Assembly: GCF_000424325.1 (NCBI RefSeq)
Contig: NZ_AUJR01000017.1
Location: 26,209 to 90,208, forward strand
From: [Clostridium] clostridioforme AGR2157
GTDB taxonomy: Bacteria; Bacillota; Clostridia; Lachnospirales; Lachnospiraceae
Direction: 5' to 3'
Length of the DNA stretch: 64,000 nt
Shown: piece by piece, positions 42,849 through 51,786 of the stretch
Position numbering within the stretch: position 1 is the first letter of the stretch
Layout: each line of letters starts with the position of its first letter
Translations under genes and position numbers: made by a program
Notes under the pieces: generated by a model
Database searches by the model: none
What the model was told of the DNA's origin: nothing
The model's input: only the letters and a program-made list of their open reading frames with translations

Positions 42849-43769
42849 TTAACCCTGATAAGCATTTTCCGTTTTGTAATTCTCTACAACCCGATAGCTG
42901 CGGTCAGGTGTGGCGGTATCATACTGATTCAGGTATACACCGTCATCATCTACCCAATAGTAGGTGTTGTTAACTGCAGATTTAATGTAGCATTCAACAA
43001 ACAGATAACCATCCATGCCAAAGCAATAGTCTTTTTCAGCAATTGTTTTCCAAACGCTAATGGGGAAAGCATATCCCTTTTCCACATACCACCATCTGTT
43101 GTTATCATTGTAGTCCTTTACCCAGCCCTGTACATAATCGCCGCTGATCCAGCCATCGGCGATATGGAACCAGGGATCGCCATTAATCAAAATGCGGCCA
43201 GTGGCCTGAACGCTTGCACCTGTGTTGAGTTTTCTCACGATAGTAGCACTGGTATTCGGACTGGTTCTTACATTTACATTCGTACCCTGGACGGTCAACT
43301 GGGCGCTGACAGGGATTTCATTAGACGGGGCGGGAGTGCCATTCAAAAACATTGCTTTTTCCGCAGCGCGCCTTCTTACCAAACCCGGCTGGATTACATG
43401 ATTATCATAAATCCATACATCAAACTGATCGGCGGCACCATTAATATCTCCCTGATTCAACAATCTCAGCAATGTGCTGTTGCTAAATGCCGTAGGTCCG
43501 ATATTAAAAGTGAGTGAAACAAGCGCATCAAACATATTTTGCGTAATGCTGTAGGTTACCTTGCTGTTTACAGTGTTTTCTGCACCTTTGACATCCTGTC
43601 TGAGAAATTCTACCGCCTGTGCCTGAGTAATGACCATACCCGGATAAACTCCGGCGGTATGTCCATAACCAATTGTCCATACGCCTCCTGTGTCCTGGTA
43701 CGCAGTTAATTCGCACCCCTCAAAAGAGGTAATTAAATCAATTCCTGCCTGTGAAGTTGTAAATGCCAT
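42849..43769 (-). CDS. GH24 (T4-type) lysozyme endolysin with SH3 and wall-binding modules
   Basis: ATG 43769 after ATGGAGGAAC. 306 residues, no signal peptide. The lysozyme domain (1-145) has Glu17, Asp26 and Thr32 in FEGCELTAYQD...GVWTIGYGHT, with the same 9- and 6-residue spacing as T4 lysozyme Glu11/Asp20/Thr26. Then SH3_3 (VQGTNVNVRTSPNTSATIVR) and the wall-binding module (NRWWYVEKGYAFPISVWKTI). The last about 155 residues are close to those of the CHAP lysin, so the two genes share a tail but differ in catalytic head. It cuts glycan strands. Confidence 0.9.
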   Translation of the reverse strand: MAFTTSQAGIDLITSFEGCELTAYQDTGGVWTIGYGHTAGVYPGMVITQAQAVEFLRQDVKGAENTVNSKVTYSITQNMFDALVSLTFNIGPTAFSNSTLLRLLNQGDINGAADQFDVWIYDNHVIQPGLVRRRAAEKAMFLNGTPAPSNEIPVSAQLTVQGTNVNVRTSPNTSATIVRKLNTGASVQATGRILINGDPWFHIADGWISGDYVQGWVKDYNDNNRWWYVEKGYAFPISVWKTIAEKDYCFGMDGYLFVECYIKSAVNNTYYWVDDDGVYLNQYDTATPDRSYRVVENYKTENAYQG

Positions 43770-43796
43770 ATCTGTTCCTCCATTCAAATTTTATTT

Positions 43797-43808
43797 TGTA
43801 CATGTACA
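43797..43808. promoter_or_regulatory. 12-bp palindrome TGTACATGTACA before GH24 lysin
   Basis: Perfect palindrome about 28 nt before the start codon, the same relative place as ATAACCGGTTAT before the other two lysins. Confidence 0.45.
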
Positions 43809-44005
43809 TCTGGTAATAAGGATTAAATGAAGGATTTGTAAACTGATTTCATGAAATCAGCAAAGTTTATTGTACTGTATACACATACCAAATAGACCAG
43901 TGTAAGAAATATAAGATTCAGAGATTGATAAAGCAATTGTTATGTGATATTATTACTGTTGGTAATATATATATAACATATAAATGTCTCTGTTTTGTCA
44001 CTAGA
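43809..44005 (-). promoter_or_regulatory. Promoter region of the GH24 lysin
   Basis: On the minus strand it reads CTAGTGACAAAACAGAGACA near 44004-43985, a GTGACA/GAGACA pair 11 bp apart, then a TATATATATATT box. The core CTAGTGACAAAA is shared with 52141-52152. The remaining leader is AT-rich with no gene. Confidence 0.45.
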
Positions 44006-44073
44006 GAAAAGGAGTGATACAGAGTATAATAATTTTTAATGACACAAATTCAGGCAAAGACGAGGAGGACGCT

Positions 44074-44904
44074 ATGATAAAAAAAGTAAATAAACTTTTG
44101 GTAATTGTAATAATTGCAGTGGCAAGCATCATTGAAGTTGGTTGTACCCAAAGTAAAAACGATAATTTCAAAACAGGCGGCAGTGAACAATCTATGGAAA
44201 GCACAGTAGACGAAGGTGAAATATCTATCACAAATGAAAGTGACACAATTTCTACCGGAGGGGAGGAAGGAATCGAGCAAGAAGCAGTTGTTGAATCAGA
44301 AACGGAGGGGGCAGAGCAAAAGAGAGAAAGCATCGCAATAGAAACAGCACCAGTGACTAGGGATGATACTATTTTATATGGAAGTATCAAAACCATAGAC
44401 GGTTTTCAGATGGTTGACGGTACTGATGTCCCGGTACAGGTATCATTTAATGTTACGAATGTTCAGGAAGGAGAATCGGCATATAAAACACTTATCTCAG
44501 GTAATGCAGAAATTCCGAAGGCGGAGAATGGCATGGAGTATGTTGTAGTAACTCTGAATGTTACCTATGATAGCGGAACGCCAGACAATCTTTATATCAT
44601 GGAAGATTATGCTTCTTTAGATTCGGCAAAGATGTACTTCGCACTTTCTAATGGGGATAGCAATGCAGAACAGTTCACAAAGCATCTCAGCGATAGTATT
44701 TATAATTTAACTGTCGAAAAGGGAAAAAGTGCTCAGGGGTCAGTTGCGTTTCTGCGTAAGATTGGCAGCAATGAGCCATTATATTTTGTAGGATATGGAA
44801 AAACCATTAAGTTTGATATTGCAACGTCTGATAGGAGTAAATCATCAATGGATACTTCATTCGCAAGCTGCCGAGAACGCGATCCGTCCGTTTGCAGTCG
44901 GTAG
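44074..44904 (+). CDS. Lipoprotein with DUF4352-like Ig domain, C-terminus replaced by IS66 debris
   Basis: ATG 44074 after GAGGAGGACGC. 276 residues. Signal with lipobox (LLVIVIIAVASIIEVGC), an acidic linker, then a beta-rich domain (FQMVDGTDVPVQVSFNVTNV, EYVVVTLNVTYDSGTPDNLY) that resembles DUF4352 Ig-like proteins. After about residue 255 the reading enters the end of an IS66 transposase gene in another frame, so the native terminus is lost. Exported, function unknown. Confidence 0.65.
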   Translation: MIKKVNKLLVIVIIAVASIIEVGCTQSKNDNFKTGGSEQSMESTVDEGEISITNESDTISTGGEEGIEQEAVVESETEGAEQKRESIAIETAPVTRDDTILYGSIKTIDGFQMVDGTDVPVQVSFNVTNVQEGESAYKTLISGNAEIPKAENGMEYVVVTLNVTYDSGTPDNLYIMEDYASLDSAKMYFALSNGDSNAEQFTKHLSDSIYNLTVEKGKSAQGSVAFLRKIGSNEPLYFVGYGKTIKFDIATSDRSKSSMDTSFASCRERDPSVCSR

Positions 44905-45118
44905 GAAAAACTGGCTGTTCAGTGATTCTGTAGAAGGAGCCAATGCCAGTGCTGTAGTCTATACAATGGTTGAGATGGCAAAGGCGCACGGCTTGAACAT
45001 TTACGGATATCTGAAATTTCTGCTGGAGCATCGGCCAACGAAAGACATGACCGATGCTCAGCTCGTAGAGCTTGCACCCTGGAGTGAAAAACTCCAATCT
45101 ATCAAAAATCGCATGTGA
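44849..45118 (+). mobile_element. IS66-family transposase, C-terminal fragment
   Basis: The frame ending at 45118 reads AAENAIRPFAVGRKNWLFSD, then ASAVVYTMVEMAKAHGLNIY and FLLEHRPTKDMTDAQLVELA, the typical end of the IS66 DDE transposase. Everything upstream is missing. Its insertion or deletion removed the end of the lipoprotein gene. Confidence 0.85.
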
Positions 45119-45126
45119 ATTATAGT

Positions 45127-45162
45127 GAATTACTCCAACCCGCAAAGGGCTGGGGTAATTTT
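45127..45162 (+). terminator. Hairpin after IS66 fragment
   Basis: ATTACTCCA...TGGGGTAAT with a following TTTTAT: imperfect stem of the usual IS66 end region. Confidence 0.45.
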
Positions 45163-45222
45163 ATATCTGACCGCATCATTATTTGGCGGTTACAAAATAT
45201 GCAACGAAAGACGATATGATAA

Positions 45223-45270
45223 AAAGTAAGAGGAGCCATGGTGTGATAAGCCATAGGTTCCTTTTACTTT
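45223..45270 (+). promoter_or_regulatory. Long hairpin directly before the second relaxase gene
   Basis: AAAGTAAGAGGAGCCATGG at 45223-45241 pairs with CCATAGGTTCCTTTTACTTT at 45251-45270 (few mismatches). The ribosome site AAAGGAG follows at once. It may sequester translation signals or be part of a transfer origin. Confidence 0.5.
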
Positions 45271-45576
45271 CTAAAGGAGTAACATGCCAAAACTTATTTT
45301 TACTTCCCGATATTTAAAAGATGCGCAGCCATCTCAGAAGGAAAATTATGTCCATTATATTGGAACGCGGAAAGGTGTAGAGAAAATTGATACGAGTAAA
45401 AAGCATCTCCCGGCAACGGTTAGCCAAAAGAGGTTGGTGCATCAGCTGCTGCAGGATTTTCCTGTGGCAAAAGAAATGCTGGAGTATGAAGATTATAATG
45501 GTCCGTAGAATTTAGACAAAATTTTAAATAGTTTATCGTTAGGTCACACATACTAATCATAAAGGAGAGTGACTAT

Positions 45577-45861
45577 ATGCGAAAAACTTATTCGCCTGAA
45601 TTCAAGGCAAAGCTTGTTATGGAAGTTTTGCGTGGTGAACGTTTGTTGAATGAAATTGCTTCTGAAAACAATGTTCATCCCAACATGCTCACACGTTGGA
45701 AAACAGATGCTACCAATAATTTCCATATACTCTTTGAAAACGAAAATGCTAAAATACGTAAGCAGGCCAAAGATTATGAGGCTCAAATTGAAGAACTTTA
45801 TAAACAGATTGGAAAATTGACCGCTCAGTATGAGTGGATGAAAAAAAAATCTGGAATCTAA
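45577..45861 (+). CDS. IS3 OrfA transposase subunit
   Basis: ATG 45577 after AAGGAGAGTG. 94 residues with helix-turn-helix (YSPEFKAKLVMEVLRGERLL, IASENNVHPNMLTRWKTDAT) and a leucine-zipper-like coil. It ends after a run of nine A (45841-45849), a likely slippage site toward orfB. Confidence 0.9.
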   Translation: MRKTYSPEFKAKLVMEVLRGERLLNEIASENNVHPNMLTRWKTDATNNFHILFENENAKIRKQAKDYEAQIEELYKQIGKLTAQYEWMKKKSGI

Positions 45862-45886
45862 TTTTCATCGTAAACAGCGTATCCTT

Positions 45887-46699
45887 ATGGTTGACTGGAA
45901 TGATCCGGTATTTCCTGTGTCAGTTCAGGCGCAGATGTTATCTTTAAACCGTTCGTCATTATATTATAAACCACTTCCTTCTTCAGAATGGGATTTGCAG
46001 TTAAACCGGCTGATTGATATTACTTATACGAAGCACCCTGAATTTGGATATCGCCGAATTACCGCATGGTTAGAAAGCTGCTATGGCTTTCATGCAGATA
46101 AAAAGACCGTGCTATCCCGCATGCAGGAGATGGGCATACAGGCTGTTTATCCCAGACAGAATACCAGTAAGCCCAACCCGGCTAATAAAATCTATCCTTA
46201 TCTCTTAAAGGATGTGCAGGCCAGTTATCCCAACCATGTCTGGAGCATTGATATCACTTATATTCCAATACGGAAAAGCTGGCTTTATCTGACAGCTATT
46301 ATTGACTGGTATTCAAGATATGTGCTTTCATGGACAATGAATGACACCCTGGAAATTCCATTCGTATTGGAAGCCTGTAAATACGCTCTGAGGGACGCCA
46401 GGCCCAGTATCATGAACAGCGATCAGGGGAGCCATTTTACCAGTCCCAAATATATTAATTTATTTTTAGAAGCAGGAGTTCTGATTAGCATGGACCATAG
46501 GGGACGGGCATATGACAATATCTTTATCGAACGTTTTTGGCGTAGTCTGAAATATGAAGATATCTATCTGAAAGACTATAGCTATCCCAGGGAAGCACGG
46601 TTGGGAATCCGTAAATATATGGATTTTTACAACAACAAGCGCCCACATCAGAGTTTAGGCTACAAAACACCTGCTGGAGTGTATTTTGACAGGGAATAA
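45887..46699 (+). CDS. IS3 OrfB DDE transposase
   Basis: 270 residues from ATG 45887; the frame is open back to the A9 run. rve-type DDE core: NHVWSIDITYIPI, SIMNSDQGSHFTSPKY and IFIERFWRSLKYEDIY give D, D and E. The HTH_21 region (LNRSSLYYKP, PEFGYRRITAWL) precedes it. It is in the frame reached by losing one A, so OrfAB would need +1 shift or RNA-polymerase slippage on A9, not the usual -1. Confidence 0.9.
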   Translation: MVDWNDPVFPVSVQAQMLSLNRSSLYYKPLPSSEWDLQLNRLIDITYTKHPEFGYRRITAWLESCYGFHADKKTVLSRMQEMGIQAVYPRQNTSKPNPANKIYPYLLKDVQASYPNHVWSIDITYIPIRKSWLYLTAIIDWYSRYVLSWTMNDTLEIPFVLEACKYALRDARPSIMNSDQGSHFTSPKYINLFLEAGVLISMDHRGRAYDNIFIERFWRSLKYEDIYLKDYSYPREARLGIRKYMDFYNNKRPHQSLGYKTPAGVYFDRE

Positions 46700-46913
46700 C
46701 TTCCTTCCCTGTCAGAATATTACTTGAGTATAATCAATGTATCAAGGATGCAAGCACCGCTTCGCGGCAGGTCCTTGACACATTGATTATCCCCAAGTCC
46801 ATTATCATTAAGGGAAGCAAGGGATAGTATGTTCCAATATTTTACAGGAACGTACGTTTGCCACCTAACGATAAATTTATTAAAAAACTGTCTTGACAAA
46901 ACGGGTCACCATA
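46700..46913. other. 3' end of the IS3 element
   Basis: Contains an inverted repeat (TGTATCAAGGA...TCCTTGACACA, about 46738-46782) around CACCGCTTCGCGGC and the right terminal repeat. No gene. Confidence 0.5.
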
Positions 46914-48474
46914 GATTATCAAAGAAAACCGACAATAGAAAATGCTTCAGAATTTATCTCTTGTGCATTAGAACAGAATCTTGATCTGGCAGCGAAGCGA
47001 AAAAATTATGTGGACTATCTTGCATACCTTCCCCGCGTAGAAAAGATAGGAGAGCATGGCCTGTTTACAGATGAGGGGGAACCGGTGGTTCTCGGACAGG
47101 TGCAGAAACAGGTGGCGGAGCACAAGGGAATTGTGTGGACACATGTGATTTCCCTTCGGCGTGAGGATGCTGACCGGTTAGGGTACGACAGTGCTGTTCA
47201 GTGGATGGCATTGTTGCGTTCTAAACGGGCAATGCTGTATAAGCATATGAAAATTGACAGCGCTAATCTGAAATGGTATGCTGCATTTCACAATGAGAGC
47301 CATCATCCTCATGTTCATCTTCTGGTGTACTCAGCAAAAGATAGAGAAGGATATCTGACAAAGCAGTCAATTGAGGCCATGCGTTCTGAGCTGGCACATG
47401 ATATTTTCCGCCAGGATTTTGCAAATATTTATGAGAAGCAGACTCAGTCCCGTACAGATTTAAAGGAACGATCTGAAGCGGTGATAAAAATATGGATAGA
47501 TGAAATACGGGCGGGGACGTTCCAGAGTTCGGAAATTGAAATCAGTATGCTGCAGCTTTCTAAACGACTGCAGAATACAGGCGGAAAAAAAGTTTACGGT
47601 TATTTGAAGAGGGATGTAAAGGATCTGGTTGATCACATCGTGGATGAGCTGGAGAAAGATGACCGGGTGTCTGCCCTATACCGGGAATGGGGGCTATGGC
47701 AAGACGAGATCGTGAGAACTTACCGGAAGCAGCCGGAAGAATTACCGCCTTTATCAAAACAGCCTAAATTGAAAAACATCAAAAATATGGTGATTGCAGA
47801 AGCATTAAAGCTTGGCAGTCATCATTTTTTGTTTGAAGAGAATGAAGATAGATACTCAGAACCAGAGGATGATTTTCTTATACAGGAACCAGAGCCGATG
47901 GCAGAGCTGACAGGGGAATTGGATTCGGACTATATGGAGGAGGAACTCAAGAGAGAGCCTTTTTATAATGGCAGAAAAGGAACATCTGGTTCCAGCTGGT
48001 GGACAGATGGATATAAGCAGGCAAGGAACTATCTGTATGGCAGTGATTCTGCGCCACAGGATTTTGAAAAGGCATATCAGAGGTTCCTTCAGGAAGCAGG
48101 GCAGGGGAACGGGTTTGCCATGCAGGACCTTGACCGGATGTTTGTGGACGGCTTAGGACGGGATGCGGATATGATTCTGGCACAGAAATGGTATGAGAAA
48201 GCATTGGATGCATTTCAGGTAAGAGAAAAGTTTGTAAAGGAGAGGCAGAAACCCTATCTGCAATATCGTATTGGGAAAATGTATGCTTCTGGTTTGGGTA
48301 CAGAACAAAACTATGAAAAGGCGGCACACTGGTTTTCCCAGGCGGCTGCAATGGATCATAAGTATGCCCAGTATTCTCTGGCCGGGCTTTATCGCCGGGG
48401 ACAGGGGGTGGAGAAAAATGATACGCGGGCGTTTTCTCTGTATATGAGTTCAGCAGATTGAATGGAAGGGTAAC

Positions 48475-48567
48475 CGTTACAGGATCCTGATTTTGAAATT
48501 CAATGGCGTCAATGATTTCGCCTATATTTAACTCTCTGAGTTTACGTTTTGTTTCATCGTTAAGCAT
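48475..48567 (-). pseudogene. istB: IstB N-terminal fragment
   Basis: Reads MLNDETKRKLRELNIGEIID then AIEFQNQDPVTVTL, like the start of IstB helper ATPases, and then runs into relaxase-gene DNA on the other strand. The P-loop is missing. Confidence 0.65.
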
Positions 48568-48582
48568 TAGCTATTACCTCCA

Positions 48583-50129
48583 TCAATCATAGTAGTCACT
48601 TCCACGGAGATATCCCATGGAATCATCGTCCGGTCCATCAGACTGCTTGGAATCAAGATACATCTTATCTTGATTCGCAGCCAGTATAGATTTAAGATGG
48701 TGGTAACGGGGCTTCTTAATTCCTTTGGTAATAGCAAACTCGCAGGCCGTTTCCAGGCGGGCCTCCGAATACGTTTTGCTCAGGCGCAGCACAGCCAGTG
48801 AAGGATTATAGCCCTGTTCTTTTATGGATACACCATCAAAGATACGGTTAATGGTCTTGGCAGTATAAGGACCAATGGCAGCTGCCCAGTTCTTAATACG
48901 CTCATCATCCCAGGGTGTAACCTTGAACTGTTCCGGCATATCCTCCGGATGGGTAGAATACTGATTTTTCCTTCCGGCAGCAAAGCGGTTGTGCGTCGCA
49001 ATTCGATTGTCTTTATAATAGATTTCTACTGTCGTATCAGTAACCCTGAGATCAACAGTTTTACGAGCATACTGATAAGGGCAAGAGTATCTGTTCTTTT
49101 CGAATACCACATGAAAGTCGAGATTAACAGCTCTGCCATAAACCCAGGTGGCGATTTCATAAGGAATCTCCGGTAACGCATGTAAGTATTCCTTTTCATC
49201 AAGGAAAGCGTCATATCGTGAACCTTCACGCTTCTGAAAGTTTTCGTGATTAAATTCATAGAGTTTTTTTGCTACAGCAGCCTTGAGATCCTCAAAGCTG
49301 TAAAATACATCGTTCCTAAGTTTAGCAATGATGGCTGTAGCCACTTTACCGACAGTACCCTCAACAGATGCTTTTTGTTTTGGCTTTTTAACCTGTGCAG
49401 GCATTATGGCGGTCATATAATGCTGACCCAGAGCTTCATAATCCGCTGTAAGGATGATTTCGCCTTCTCTCGGATGAGTGACAACACCTGTTTTTAAATT
49501 ATCACAAACAAGCCTTGTGGTGACCCCTTCAAAGTATTCATACATTCTTACATGACAACGGATGAAGGTATCCATCTTCATGTCGCAAGTAGGCTCAACG
49601 TAAGAATACTGGCTGTAAGGCATGGTGGCAACAGATATACTGTAACAACTTCACCGGTTGAGGTATCAACATAGCTCGTTGTTGGGCCAGACCAGTCAAC
49701 TTCAGTCTTTACACCAGGCTTATTTTCGAGATGATTTGTAAGTTTGTTAACGGTTACATGATTACCATAACCTTCGCAAAATTTTGTGTATCCCATAGGG
49801 ATTGAATCATCTTCCAGACATTTGTCCTTATACTCCTGCCATAGAAGTTTAAGAGTAACACCTGTCTTTCTGAGTTCCTGATGAATGTATTCATAATCAG
49901 GATCCTTATACAGGTCGTCTACAGCATGTTTGTCCGGATAAAACATACGATAGACTTCATTTTCGTCAAGGAATCGGACATCCCTATAGGTAATGCCTTT
50001 CTCATCTGCGATATGAAAGACATCGCTGACAGAGTGCCTTGACATGTGACGAGTGGACGCAATCCCGTTGCGGGACATATGTGCATCCCGAAGCTCTAAG
50101 ATGAGCTTCACATTAATTTTTTTGGCCAT
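48583..50129 (-). pseudogene. istA: IstA transposase, frameshift near 49625-49640
   Basis: The first frame (50129 to 49578) starts AKKINVKLILELRDAHMSRN with an HTH and reaches TEVDWSGPTTSYVD (first Asp) and VVTVYL. The second (49623 to 48583) continues PYSQYSYVEPTCDMKMDTFI with RLVCDNLKTGVV and the rest of the integrase core and C-terminal Mu-like domain. Homologs have VYLFVATMPYSQY in one frame, so about 4 nt are missing. Probably inactive. Confidence 0.85.
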
Positions 50130-50500
50130 AGCATTGGCCTCCTTCCGTTAGATTTGAGACATAAAGCCTCTGAAACTATTCTAACGAAAGTGGTGCTATT
50201 GCGTGAATTGTTATTATAAATAAAGCAAGGTAGGGCTATACCGCGAATGGGTGGGGCTCAAATGCGTATCGAGTGGGCTCGGAGCCCGAAATAATCAGCA
50301 ACAAAGAAGTGGACGATGCCAATCCGGAACTGGGGCCAGGTATATGGGGAACTGAGTCTCATGTATGAGGGCCGGCTGCCGATCTAAGGAAATCTAGAAC
50401 CGTTCAGGACAGGCGGGAATCCGCCTGTTCTTGACATACGCAGATCGTTTACCTTCGAGTTCATATCATCTCTCTTCAGATTGTTTTGTTGAAACTTTAA
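50130..50500. other. Intergenic segment, no gene
   Basis: Holds the IS21 upstream region, GC-rich debris and a hairpin ACAGGCGG-GAAT-CCGCCTGT (about 50409-50430) followed by TCTTGAC. No coding signal. Confidence 0.45.
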
Positions 50501-51073
50501 TCATTCTAAACCATAAAACTGTATTTTCCAGCCATCATCCTTTTTAATAAATTCCATTGTAAGATTCTGAAACCTGTCGCTTGAACTGTTATCTTTATAT
50601 TGAGCATAAACCACACAAACATCGTCTATATTCTTTTCTGTTATATCAGAAATCCCCTTAAATACAACAGAAGATAAATCAGGAGCATTTTCAGGGTCAG
50701 AATATGCATCTATATCCCATTCATATGGGGAAATTAAATAATCTTTTAAAGTATCAATATCTCCATTAAAATATGCTAAAAGAAAATGAGTTGCCATATT
50801 TTCGAGCTCTTGTGCATCTTTTGATAAGGAATTTGATTCTTCTGTTTCATTACTTGCCACATCGGTATCTGCGCTTGATCCTGTTTCATCCAGCTCTATT
50901 ATAGATATATCTGTATTATCTATAGGCGTAGTCATTTCGTTTTCAGGTGAAGCAGATTGAGTGGGTGTACAAGCGACAAGTGTAGGAATACATAGTATCG
51001 CAATTAATATCATTAATATGCTGCGTTTGCCATGATTCAGAAGGTTTGATTTGTTAAGTGATTGAATGTTCAT
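50501..51073 (-). CDS. Lipoprotein, NTF2/DUF4878-like
   Basis: 190 residues, start ATG 51073 after AAGGAGAACG. Signal ILMILIAILCIPTLVAC with lipobox LVAC. A Ser/Thr/Glu-rich linker then LENMATHFLLAYFNGDIDTL, VVFKGISDITEKNIDDVCVV and MEFIKKDDGWKIQF, a cystatin/NTF2-like alpha-beta domain of the type seen in small lipoproteins. It lies opposite the amidase gene, sharing the upstream gap. Confidence 0.7.
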   Translation of the reverse strand: MNIQSLNKSNLLNHGKRSILMILIAILCIPTLVACTPTQSASPENEMTTPIDNTDISIIELDETGSSADTDVASNETEESNSLSKDAQELENMATHFLLAYFNGDIDTLKDYLISPYEWDIDAYSDPENAPDLSSVVFKGISDITEKNIDDVCVVYAQYKDNSSSDRFQNLTMEFIKKDDGWKIQFYGLE

Positions 51074-51149
51074 TTTTCGTTCTCCTTTTTCTATAAAATT
51101 TTTTCATAATTGAGTTTCTAATTCTCCCCAATATCTCTTATTAATAGGC

Positions 51150-51161
51150 ATAACCGGTTAT
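51150..51161. promoter_or_regulatory. 12-bp palindrome ATAACCGGTTAT before amidase
   Basis: Second copy of the element found at 41312-41323, again within TTATTAA...GGCATAACCGGTTATAA and 43 nt before the start codon. Confidence 0.55.
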
Positions 51162-51204
51162 AAAACACAACAAACATTTATTTTTAGAAAGGAGTAAACA
51201 CATT

Positions 51205-51705
51205 ATGAGAGTTTACATTTCACCATCCAGTCAGACAGAAAACGTAGGCGTAGGCAGTTATGGAACCGAAGCCGCCAGAATGCAGCAGTTGTCCAATATT
51301 GTGGTAGCCGCTCTTAGAAATATGGGGCATACCGTATATGGTGGGGATAACAGCTTGACGTTAAGCCAGCGAATCCAGGCATCCAACAACACAGGAGTTG
51401 ATTGCCATGTTGCACTTCACTCCAATGCAGGAGGCGGTACCGGTCCTGAAGTATGGTACTATTCTACTTCCAATAATGGTAAGCGGCTGGCACAGAACAT
51501 CTTAGCAGAAATCGAAGATGTTTCTGGCTGCCCGAAATCCAGAGGCGTAAAAGGCTCAACTGATTATGCTGAACTGAAGCAGACCTCGGCTCCGGCTGTT
51601 ATTGTTGAAGTCGCTTTTCATGACAACGCCAGCGATGTTAACTGGATTATCGGCCATATGAATGAAATCGGTCAGGCCATTGCAAATGGAATCAACGCTT
51701 TCTAA
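51205..51705 (+). CDS. N-acetylmuramoyl-L-alanine amidase (Amidase_3), endolysin-like
   Basis: ATG 51205 after AAAGGAGTAAACAC. 166 residues, no signal peptide, catalytic domain only. VYISPSSQTENVGVGSYGTE at the N-terminus, HVALHSNAGGGTGPEVWYYS with a metal-binding His, and APAVIVEVAFHDN with catalytic Glu. Phage-type single-domain amidase that cuts the lactyl-peptide bond. Together with the CHAP and GH24 enzymes it gives three different wall-cutting activities. Confidence 0.85.
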   Translation: MRVYISPSSQTENVGVGSYGTEAARMQQLSNIVVAALRNMGHTVYGGDNSLTLSQRIQASNNTGVDCHVALHSNAGGGTGPEVWYYSTSNNGKRLAQNILAEIEDVSGCPKSRGVKGSTDYAELKQTSAPAVIVEVAFHDNASDVNWIIGHMNEIGQAIANGINAF

Positions 51706-51733
51706 AATCTGGTCAATAAAAAGGCGGTAATTA

Positions 51734-51786
51734 GAGGGGCTGTTGCACCAAAAGATATAAGGATCAGGGTGTAACAGCTCTTCTTG
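51734..51786 (+). terminator. Terminator after the amidase gene
   Basis: GAGGGGCTGTTGCACC and GGGTGTAACAGCTCTTC form a long imperfect stem over about 15 nt and are followed by TTCTT. Confidence 0.6.

Larger units (their letters stand above)
45499..46913 (+). mobile_element. IS3-family insertion sequence (about 1.4 kb)
   Basis: Flanked by GATTAT at 45493-45498 and 46914-46919 (target duplication of about 5-6 bp). Imperfect terminal repeats: left AATGGTCCG..., right end reads TATGGTGACCCG on the opposite strand, and both share TTTATCGTTAGGT about 40 bp in. Two overlapping-phase genes orfA and orfB lie inside. Sequence looks intact, so it may be recently active. Confidence 0.85.
45284..48461 (+). 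pseudogene. Second MobP-type relaxase, interrupted by IS3 element and truncated
   Basis: The N-part (45284-45498) reads PKLIFTSRYLKDAQPSQKEN to EMLEYEDY. After the IS the frame resumes at about 46914: YQRKPTIENASEFISCALEQ, the metal motif FHNESHHPHVHLLVYSAKDR and two to three Sel1 units, ending MSSAD at 48461 where IS21 sequence begins. It is similar to but clearly diverged from the relaxase at 31834-34689, so it came from a related element and not from a recent duplication. A 522-residue product from TTG/ATG-like starts inside the IS is possible but would lack the N-terminal catalytic segment. Confidence 0.85.
48462..50229 (-). mobile_element. IS21-family element, truncated and frameshifted
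   Basis: Minus-strand istA in two frames plus the first about 30 codons of istB. The left boundary cuts both istB and the relaxase fragment. The right boundary is not certain: it lies upstream of istA, perhaps as far as 50438 where the minus strand reads TGTCAAGAACAGG. Confidence 0.75.

Noticed and set aside
47947..48474. Rest of the minus-strand frame that follows the IstB start
   Set aside because: Past about 48475 it is antisense to the second relaxase fragment and no longer resembles IstB.
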